This document shows positions 34,821-40,543 of a stretch of DNA of 64,000 nucleotides, piece by piece. A program made the position numbers and the translations under genes. The notes beneath the pieces were generated by a model. The model searched no databases, was not told where the DNA came from, and was given only the letters and a program-made list of their open reading frames with translations. The stretch is from positions 124,001-188,000 of the forward strand of contig NZ_VCRA01000010.1 in the NCBI RefSeq assembly GCF_005938385.1. Direction: 5' to 3'. Numbering within the stretch: the stretch's first letter is position 1; each line of letters opens with the position of its first letter. This DNA is from Paenibacillus mesophilus. GTDB lineage: Bacteria > Bacillota > Bacilli > Paenibacillales > NBRC-103111.

Positions 34821-35201
34821 TTACTCTCCTTGCTTGTCACCGGGCTTCCGCTCGGCTTCCCTGGTTTTGATGATCTCCCATATTTTGCGAAGTTCTTCCC
34901 TTCGCTCCTCCGGTGCTTCCAGCAGCTCCTTGAACCATATTCCGAGCTCCGGGTCATCCGGTTCTGTCGCAGCGGTACGGTTAGGCGCCGGCGCGGATTG
35001 CTCGGCTGCCTCCTGCCCGACCAACCGGTCCAGGCTGACCTCGAACAGCTCGGCCAACTGCCGGAGCGTGTCCAGTGAAGGCTCGCGATACCCCGATTCG
35101 TAGCCTGCGTATGTGCTTTTGGCGATGCCGAGACGGGTCGCCACTACCTGCTGGGACCAGCGCTTCTGTTTACGCAGCTGCGTGATCGTTTCACCGATCA
35201 T
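34821..35201 (-). CDS. XRE-family repressor of the tail locus (ImmR/Xre-like)
   Basis: A 126-residue protein with an N-terminal helix-turn-helix: ITQLRKQKRWSQQVVATRLGIAKSTYAGYESGYREPSLDT. After residue 66 a short charged tail (EELRKIWEIIKTREAE) suggests a helical dimerisation region rather than a peptidase domain. It is the likely master repressor, divergent from the activator gene, with the 17-bp palindrome at 35390 as candidate operator. ATG 35201 is 10 bases after GGAG; a GTG three codons upstream is too close to it. Confidence 0.83.
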   Translation of the reverse strand: MIGETITQLRKQKRWSQQVVATRLGIAKSTYAGYESGYREPSLDTLRQLAELFEVSLDRLVGQEAAEQSAPAPNRTAATEPDDPELGIWFKELLEAPEERREELRKIWEIIKTREAERKPGDKQGE

Positions 35202-35389
35202 CGGGGCCACACTCCATTCGTTTCTGCCGATCTGACTGCTTGTACTTATCGATTCGAGCGAACTGCGGCATTTTGAACAAAGATCATGCTGCTACTCAAA
35301 CATGAATGCACTTCGCTTTTCTTTATAATCGCACAACGCGAACTTTTTTTCAATATATTAGGAAGTATTTACAAAATAATGGTTGAAAA

Positions 35390-35440
35390 GTACGCGTAAC
35401 GCGTACATAATAGCTATACAGGAACATGCGTTCCTATAAT
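35390..35440 (+). promoter_or_regulatory. Control region: 17-bp palindrome plus LexA-type box at a TATAAT
   Basis: GTACGCGTAACGCGTAC (35390-35406) is a perfect 8-1-8 palindrome, a candidate XRE operator. AGGAAC-ATGC-GTTCCT (35420-35435) contains the GAAC-N4-GTTC core of the Gram-positive LexA box and abuts TATAAT (35435-35440). The rest of the gap 35202-35662 is AT-rich. An open 50-codon frame from 35426 starts inside this promoter and is not called. Confidence 0.7.
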
Positions 35441-35662
35441 TCAAAAGGAAGATCGGACGCGTTTAGCGTATTCTACCCATTCGATGCAGGCTGGGTGGCG
35501 TGGGCGGAGCCGCTGGAAAGAAATAACGGTTTGGAGACTCTTATCGGCTACGATTCTCAAACATATCTTATTTTGTAAAAAACTTATAATTTACCCGAAA
35601 TAAGAGATGCAAATAGCTCTTATTCGATCTTAGGAAACTAATCATGAAAGGGGCTGTAATTG

Positions 35663-36295
35663 ATGAAAAAGACGACGGTGGAACAGTTGGAGTATTATCG
35701 CGACGAGGTGTGCGGCCGTTGCCCGGGGAGCTTATGGGGCGCGAAAAGCATTTGCCGGGTTCACCAGCGCTCGATCGGAGAAATCGAAGCATGTCCGCAG
35801 TGGGAAGTGAAAGAGTCGAGAGCCTCTTACCATGTACGCGATTCGGACAGGCACGTTATAAGAACCGAACAGATGGAACTCGTCGAGGAAGAACTAAAGG
35901 ATTACCCGTGGATGGTCCGGGAAATCGAACGGCTGCGCGGTATATTGGAAGAGGTCGGATCGGGACTAACCGGCGTGTACGGCTTGGACGGCGCCTTGCC
36001 GAGAGGAAAAGGGGGTCACGCCGATTCGGTTCACCGGGAGGCGCAGAAGCGCGAGAAGTATTGGAACCGCATGAAGCAGCTGGAGGAGAAAGTGACCCGG
36101 ATCGACTCGGCGGCCGAACGGCTGCGCGATGACCGTCAGCGGACGATTCTCGAATGCATCATGGAAGGCCAGCGGATGAACCGCATCGCCCAGCATATCG
36201 GAGTCTCCCGCCAGCGGCTGCACGAGCTGAAGCTGGAGCTGGTGCGATTACTGGCCGAGGACATTTTCGGCGACGACCGGAAAGGCGCATCCTAA
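35663..36295 (+). CDS. Phage-type transcriptional activator, Xpf/ArpU-like
   Basis: A 210-residue basic protein. The N-terminus has CGRC and two later cysteines (about 17-46), a possible metal site. The middle is charged and helical. The C-terminal ~50 residues resemble sigma region 4 or a phage late-activator helix-turn-helix: RTILECIMEGQRMNRIAQHI then GVSRQRLHELKLELV. In PBSX the Xpf protein of similar context drives the late operon. Placed between the control region and the structural genes, it is probably the late activator. ATG 35663 lies 9 bases after AAAGGGG. Confidence 0.65.
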   Translation: MKKTTVEQLEYYRDEVCGRCPGSLWGAKSICRVHQRSIGEIEACPQWEVKESRASYHVRDSDRHVIRTEQMELVEEELKDYPWMVREIERLRGILEEVGSGLTGVYGLDGALPRGKGGHADSVHREAQKREKYWNRMKQLEEKVTRIDSAAERLRDDRQRTILECIMEGQRMNRIAQHIGVSRQRLHELKLELVRLLAEDIFGDDRKGAS

Positions 36296-36356
36296 GCAAT
36301 TGAAGTTCGGCACAGACGGATGACATTTCGGACGGAAAGGACAAATGCAACGGAAT

Positions 36357-36386
36357 TTGTGCGAACATATGTTCCCATTGTATACT
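36357..36386 (+). promoter_or_regulatory. Late promoter with LexA box in its spacer
   Basis: TTGTGC (-35, 36357-36362) and TATACT (-10, 36381-36386) have an 18-base spacer containing CGAAC-ATAT-GTTC (36362-36374), a full LexA/DinR core. Repressor binding there would block the promoter, so the structural genes should be SOS-induced. Confidence 0.72.
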
Positions 36387-36550
36387 CGAGACAGGAACAC
36401 GAAATGAAACGAGATGCACCACATAGACAAACTAGCAGCAAGTCGACAACGGGAGAACAGATGGAGAAGCAGCTCCCATGAAAGCACAGAGAAGCTGATA
36501 CGTCGACGCTAGTAGCGGAGATCAAGCTTCAACCGTTTCCCGGAAAACCG

Positions 36551-36573
36551 GCCGCCCCCATGGCGGTCTTTTT
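36551..36573 (+). terminator. Terminator-like hairpin in the leader of the tail operon
   Basis: GCCGCC pairs with GGCGGT (6 bp, one G-U) and is followed by CTTTTT. It lies about 165 bases past the LexA-controlled -10 and 45 before the first small gene. The stretch 36387-36550 has no convincing gene, only a 25-codon frame at 36404 without a ribosome site. Confidence 0.55.
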
Positions 36574-36617
36574 GTTGCCCGGAAATCGGAACACCCGAAT
36601 GGAAGGGGGAACGAAAG

Positions 36618-36839
36618 ATGATGAGAGCTGAATGCCAACCGGTCGCGCAAACAGAAAGCCAACATGATGCAGCCGTTCAAGCTGGGCCAGAGAACCCGGA
36701 CGACGCCTGCCCTTACAAGCAGCCGGTCAAATGCGTGGCGTGCGTATGGGGGAGATGGGAGGCCAGCCGTCAGTTTTGCATGCTGCCGGTATGCATCAAA
36801 GAAGCCGTTCCGGATGGGAACAGCCGCGAAAGGGGGTGA
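36618..36839 (+). CDS. Small cysteine-rich protein, unrecognised
   Basis: A 73-residue protein with five cysteines after residue 30 (ACPYKQPVKCVACVWGRW, then FCMLPVCIK), suggesting a zinc-ribbon-like site. No family is recognised. GGAAGGGGGAACGAAAG precedes tandem ATG codons, so translation is likely. It is the first gene after the LexA-controlled promoter, which points to an early role in the tail operon. Confidence 0.55.
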   Translation: MMRAECQPVAQTESQHDAAVQAGPENPDDACPYKQPVKCVACVWGRWEASRQFCMLPVCIKEAVPDGNSRERG

Positions 36840-36848
36840 GGGCGAAGG

Positions 36849-36968
36849 TTGCGGGTATACACAGAAAGTATACGGCCTAGAGATGGGCCGAATTTTGAAG
36901 GTCCCGGTAAGCAGGGGGACTATTTTGAAACAGCTACAACCGAGGTGGGACGAACATGCGTGCAGTAA
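36849..36968 (+). CDS. Putative 39-residue protein, TTG start
   Basis: A short frame, MRVYTESIRP through GDYFETATTEVGRTCVQ, begins at TTG behind AAAGGGGGTGAGGGCGAAGG and overlaps the next gene's start by 13 bases. Composition looks protein-like and the overlap is typical of phage operons. No family is recognised and the start spacing is not ideal. Confidence 0.35.
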   Translation: MRVYTESIRPRDGPNFEGPGKQGDYFETATTEVGRTCVQ

Positions 36969-37789
36969 TTAAAGCAAGATTGGCGGACGAACTGTCCGCG
37001 TTAGCAGGACGTTGCTACGACTTGCACGAGCCGTCAAGCACCACCGTGAAGCCATACGCAACGGTAAAGCTGGTCGGACAGGAAGAGACGTCTCCGTGGA
37101 TTGGGATGAAGCGTACGTACGAAATAGCTCTTCACGAAGAAACCGACTCAGCTGCCGCCCTGGACGAGCTGGCTGATCAAGCCGTTCAAGCGCTTCATGG
37201 AATCAAGCTGTCGGGAGGGGCATCCGCACGTGATTTTACATGCCAATACGAGGGACTGGCGGCTTCTGAGAGGGTCGATGATACATTACAGGCTCTTGTT
37301 CAAGTCCTGAGATTCTCTGTGTACGCTGTCGGGTCTGAAGAAAACCTGCCATCCGACGCCTGTCTACAGGCGCTATGCGATTGGACGGCGACGATTGTCA
37401 ATTCCGAGTGGCAGGTGTACCGGCAGCGCTGGCCGCAAGATTACACGATTCCGGCAGTTTTGTGGAGGTTGGACCAAGTAACCACGGCAGATCGGGACGC
37501 ATCCACAATCGAGCTCGGCAGAAATGTAGTCGGTCACGTCCTCGGGCGGACCGATGAAGAGCGGCTGGCAATGGTAGGCACGTTGGCCGAGAAGCTTGGA
37601 AGCACGACCAAGCTGCCAATCGAGCCCCTTGCGAAGCGGTTTATCGTACCGGTCACGGTCACCGCAGTCTATGGAGCGGATGGGTTAACGGAAGGACAGC
37701 TAACCGCAACACTCCGTCAAATTGTACAGAAAACGGTGCCCAACTGGCCGTTGATCGGACAAGTTCACTACGATGGCGGTTTCGGCTAG
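36956..37789 (+). CDS. Putative tail terminator/completion protein, two-domain
   Basis: A 277-residue protein. The N-terminal half (about 1-120: PYATVKLVGQEETSPWIGMKRTYEIALHEE) resembles head-tail or tail-completion proteins of the DUF3168 kind. The C-terminal half (about 125-277: WQVYRQRWPQDYTIPAVLWRL, then RFIVPVTVTAVYGAD) resembles a tail-tube terminator fold. Position just before the sheath gene fits a tail-capping role. Family similarity is by pattern and moderate. ATG 36956 lies 8 bases after GAGGTGG. Confidence 0.5.
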   Translation: MRAVIKARLADELSALAGRCYDLHEPSSTTVKPYATVKLVGQEETSPWIGMKRTYEIALHEETDSAAALDELADQAVQALHGIKLSGGASARDFTCQYEGLAASERVDDTLQALVQVLRFSVYAVGSEENLPSDACLQALCDWTATIVNSEWQVYRQRWPQDYTIPAVLWRLDQVTTADRDASTIELGRNVVGHVLGRTDEERLAMVGTLAEKLGSTTKLPIEPLAKRFIVPVTVTAVYGADGLTEGQLTATLRQIVQKTVPNWPLIGQVHYDGGFG

Positions 37790-37831
37790 CCCGATACGCC
37801 GCCTTTATGAATAAAGGAGGGATTCATCCAC

Positions 37832-38053
37832 ATGGCCGTCAAAAAAGAAGCGCAGTCCCAGCCCGCAAAGGCAGAGCTTACGGGACGTCCCGAGTATACG
37901 CGGGAAGAACTGCTCGCGGGCGCCGAGACTTTATTCGCCGTCAAGCCCGAAGTGGTGACGGGCGCGCTGTTCGGCAGCGCGAAGGAAACGTACTCAATTG
38001 AAGAAATGGAGCGGTTGATCCGCCAATTCCAACAAAGGAAGGTGCAACGATAA
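37832..38053 (+). CDS. Small tail-cluster protein preceding the sheath gene
   Basis: A 73-residue protein, TREELLAGAETLFAVKPEVVTGAL in the middle. Small proteins of this pattern commonly precede the XkdK sheath gene in PBSX-like clusters; their role is unknown. AAGGAGG lies upstream of ATG. The stop overlaps the sheath start (TAATG), so translation is coupled. Confidence 0.65.
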   Translation: MAVKKEAQSQPAKAELTGRPEYTREELLAGAETLFAVKPEVVTGALFGSAKETYSIEEMERLIRQFQQRKVQR

Positions 38054-39522
38054 TGGCTGGAGGAACTTGGAGCAAAACCGAAATGCCCGTATTGCCGGGC
38101 ATGTACATGAATTTTCAGGCTGCTGCGATTGCGGCGGTACAACCGGGGGCGCGGGGGATCGTCGCTATGCCGGTAAAGGCGAATTGGGGACCGGTCAATC
38201 AGTTTGTCGAGATTACCGGACTGTCCGCGATCGATGAAACCTATACGAGCAACGAATCGTTCGGAGCGACTGCTTACTCCTCCCTGAGAATCGCTTTACT
38301 CGGCGGCGCCAAGAAAGTGCTCGCTTACCGCATTGCCGGCACTGATGCGGCCAAGGCGGCTTGCCAACTGCAGGACTCGGACGGGACTCCGGTCAACATC
38401 ATCAAGCTGGAAGCGAAATATGCCGGAGATCGCGGCAACCATTTCAAAGTAACGGTACAGGCGAACCCCGTGGACTCTTCGAAGAAGGACATCCGTCTCC
38501 TGGAAGATACGACGCTGTTGAAGACGTTCACCTTTACAGCAGGTACGGTTCAAGCGGCAGTCGATGCTATTAACCTTGATCCGGCCAATAAATGGATCGT
38601 GGCCACCAAGCTGGCGGAAGGAAACGGTCAATTGAATGACGGTAGCGGCTTCCCGTTCGTGGGTGGAAACTCCGGAATCGGCAGTGTCGTGGCCGGAGAC
38701 TATACGGCAGCCCTCTCCGCATTCGAGACGCAGGAGTTCAATCTGTTTGCGCTTGACGGCGTATCCGATCCGGCGATTCGGACGAGTGTCGTCTCCTGGA
38801 TCGATCGCGTACGTTCCGAAGGCAAAACCATTATCGCCGTTCTGGGGGGATCCTCAACAGACGATACGTCCGCTTCCGCAGTCAGTACTGCAACGGCGCG
38901 CAGTGCCGCGTTCAATCACGAAGCAGTGGTCAATGTCGGTACAGGCGCTGTTCTTGACAGCGTTAGCTTTAGCTCGGCGCAAATCTCCGGCTACGTGGCC
39001 GGTCTTATCGCCGGACAGAAGCTGAGCGAATCGGCAACCTATGCGCCGACTCCGTTCTCGGACGTTACTCGCCGATGGACGCGCAGCGAGCAGGAACAAG
39101 CGGCTGCGGGCGGCGTTTTCCTGCTTGTCCATGACGGCAAGAAAGTCAAGGCGCTCCGCGGCATCAACTCGCTTACGAGCCTTAAGCAAGGTCAGAACAA
39201 TTCCTGGAAAAAAATTCGCACGCTCCGTGTAATCGACGCGATTCAAACCGATCTTATGGCTTCTGCGGAAAACAGCTACATCGGCAAAGTAAACAACACC
39301 GCCGAAGGCCGCCTTGCCTTGATCGGCGCGGCCAAGCAATATATGCAGTCGCTTGCCCAATCCGGCGTCATCGAGGCCGAAGGCTGGGACGTCTACTTGA
39401 ATCCGCAGTACTACGGGCCAAACGCCGTATTTACGCCGGAACCGGATCAAGTGTACTTGAACTGGGAAGCTCGTTTGACCGATGTGATGGAACAAATTTT
39501 CGGCACGTTTATCGTGCACTAA
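38053..39522 (+). CDS. xkdK: Contractile tail sheath protein, XkdK-like
   Basis: A 489-residue sheath subunit. Diagnostic parts are the N-terminal VLPGMYMNFQAAAIAAVQPGARGIVAMPV segment, a middle domain with the FNLFALDGVSDPAIRTSVVSWIDRVRSEGKTIIAVLG strand-helix, and the C-terminal sheath core VIDAIQTDLMASAENSYIGKVNNTAEGRLALIGA followed by a short tail ending FGTFIVH. Sheath subunits form the outer contractile tube. Their presence makes this a myovirus-type tail. Confidence 0.92.
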   Translation: MAGGTWSKTEMPVLPGMYMNFQAAAIAAVQPGARGIVAMPVKANWGPVNQFVEITGLSAIDETYTSNESFGATAYSSLRIALLGGAKKVLAYRIAGTDAAKAACQLQDSDGTPVNIIKLEAKYAGDRGNHFKVTVQANPVDSSKKDIRLLEDTTLLKTFTFTAGTVQAAVDAINLDPANKWIVATKLAEGNGQLNDGSGFPFVGGNSGIGSVVAGDYTAALSAFETQEFNLFALDGVSDPAIRTSVVSWIDRVRSEGKTIIAVLGGSSTDDTSASAVSTATARSAAFNHEAVVNVGTGAVLDSVSFSSAQISGYVAGLIAGQKLSESATYAPTPFSDVTRRWTRSEQEQAAAGGVFLLVHDGKKVKALRGINSLTSLKQGQNNSWKKIRTLRVIDAIQTDLMASAENSYIGKVNNTAEGRLALIGAAKQYMQSLAQSGVIEAEGWDVYLNPQYYGPNAVFTPEPDQVYLNWEARLTDVMEQIFGTFIVH

Positions 39523-39536
39523 GGGGGAACTGAACA

Positions 39537-39941
39537 ATGGACGCAAGTCGCGTATTTATGGGAACGTATGGAAAAATCTTTATCGGTGGCGTTTGGCAAA
39601 GCAATTTCAACCATCTGGAAGCCAACGTGGAAATCCAGAAGAAGGAGCTTAACTTGGCCGGTGACCCTTGGGTTAGGCACAAGAAAGGACCGATGAAAGG
39701 AACGGGCACGATCAGCGGTTTCAAAGTGACGAGCGACATGATCGCCCGCGGCTTCGACAAATTCGAGCTGATCAGCAAGCTGGAAGATCCGGAGGCGTAC
39801 GGCTATGAGACCATCACGCTCAAAAACGTCATGCTCGACAAGCTGCAGCTCGCCAACTGGACGGCCGGCGAAGAAGTGAAGGAAGAGGTTTCCTTCACGT
39901 TCGAGGAATACACGCTGAATGACCGCGTACAAGCGGTTTAA
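39537..39941 (+). CDS. xkdM: Tail tube protein, XkdM-like
   Basis: A 134-residue protein matching the XkdM inner-tube family: GKIFIGGVWQSNFNHLEANVEIQKKELNLAGDPWVRHKKG near the start and FTFEEYTLND near the end. It would polymerise into the rigid tube inside the sheath, about one subunit ring per sheath ring. AAGGGGGAACTGAACA precedes ATG, 15 bases after the sheath stop. Confidence 0.9.
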   Translation: MDASRVFMGTYGKIFIGGVWQSNFNHLEANVEIQKKELNLAGDPWVRHKKGPMKGTGTISGFKVTSDMIARGFDKFELISKLEDPEAYGYETITLKNVMLDKLQLANWTAGEEVKEEVSFTFEEYTLNDRVQAV

Positions 39942-39967
39942 CGTATCGATACGGGAGGAATACGACG

Positions 39968-40357
39968 ATGATGGACGATCAAATTTTGCAAAAACTGCTC
40001 GACGCCGACAAGCTTCCGGAGAAAACGGTCACGCTGTCGCGTCTCGGCATCCCGATCAAGATTCGCGGTCTGACCGGCAAGCAGGTGTACATGCTGCGTG
40101 AGCGGTGCACCGAGCGTTCCGACCGCCGCGGACAGAAGTCCGAGCGGCTCGACGAAGAGCAGTTCAACGTCGCCCTCATCGCCGCAGCCACCGTCTCCCC
40201 TAACTGGGGGGACTCCCGGCTGCTGGCGAAATACGAAGCGAGTGGCGGCGAAGAAGTCATCAAACGCCTCCTGCTTGCGGGCGAGTTGTCCGCCCTCGGG
40301 GATGAGGTTCTGGATCTGAGCGGATTCAACACAACGTTCGACGAAGTAAAAAACTGA
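39968..40357 (+). CDS. xkdN: Tail assembly chaperone, XkdN-like (zero-frame product)
   Basis: A 129-residue protein of the XkdN family: LSRLGIPIKIRGLTGKQVYMLRERC, later WGDSRLLAKYEASGGEEVIKRLLLAGE. In tailed phages the gene between tube and tape measure makes a chaperone that wraps the tape measure, plus a longer frameshifted form. The same is likely here: the last codons GTA AAA AAC before TGA form the slippery heptamer A AAA AAC. GGAGG lies 9 bases before ATG 39968. Confidence 0.87.
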   Translation: MMDDQILQKLLDADKLPEKTVTLSRLGIPIKIRGLTGKQVYMLRERCTERSDRRGQKSERLDEEQFNVALIAAATVSPNWGDSRLLAKYEASGGEEVIKRLLLAGELSALGDEVLDLSGFNTTFDEVKN

Positions 40358-40423
40358 TCGACTCCGGGGGGCTGGCGGGCATGCTCCATTTGATCTGGGT
40401 CAGGCACCACCTGCGCCCCGGAG
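40348..40423 (+). promoter_or_regulatory. Programmed -1 frameshift signal: A AAA AAC plus stem-loop
   Basis: The heptamer AAAAAAC at 40348-40354 is in the X XXY YYZ register of the chaperone frame. Seven bases later CTCCGGGG (40362-40369) can pair with CCCCGGAG (40416-40423), eight perfect pairs around a 46-base loop. Spacing and strength are those of stimulatory elements. Confidence 0.82.
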
Positions 40424-40539
40424 CGTTCTGGCAACTGCCGCGCGGCGAGCAGCTGTTCCTGCTCGCCAGTATGGAGATGGAGCTGGAAGCAGAAGAACGG
40501 CAAGCCCGGGCGCAAATGTCGAGGTCGGGAAGGCGGTGA
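40354..40539 (+). CDS. -1 frame extension of the tail assembly chaperone (gpT-like part)
   Basis: After the slip the -1 frame reads 61 further residues from LIDSGGLAGMLHLIWVRHHLRPGAFW to a stop at 40537-40539, four bases before the tape-measure ATG. No ribosome site or good start precedes it, so it is only reached by frameshifting, giving a fusion of ~190 residues. The MLHLIW and FLLASMEMELE segments resemble second-half tail chaperone sequences (gpT equivalents). The size ratio fits known G/GT pairs. Confidence 0.75.
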   Translation: MIDSGGLAGMLHLIWVRHHLRPGAFWQLPRGEQLFLLASMEMELEAEERQARAQMSRSGRR

Positions 40540-40543
40540 ACAA

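Noticed and set aside
34583..35103. Frames giving CRV, LQT or PCK tripeptide repeats
   Set aside because: By-products of the 9-bp minisatellite (divisible by three). They overlap the XRE gene antisense or lack start signals.
35426..35578. 50-codon frame starting in the LexA-type box
   Set aside because: Its ATG lies inside the promoter, upstream of the TATAAT, so the transcript would not include it. No ribosome site.
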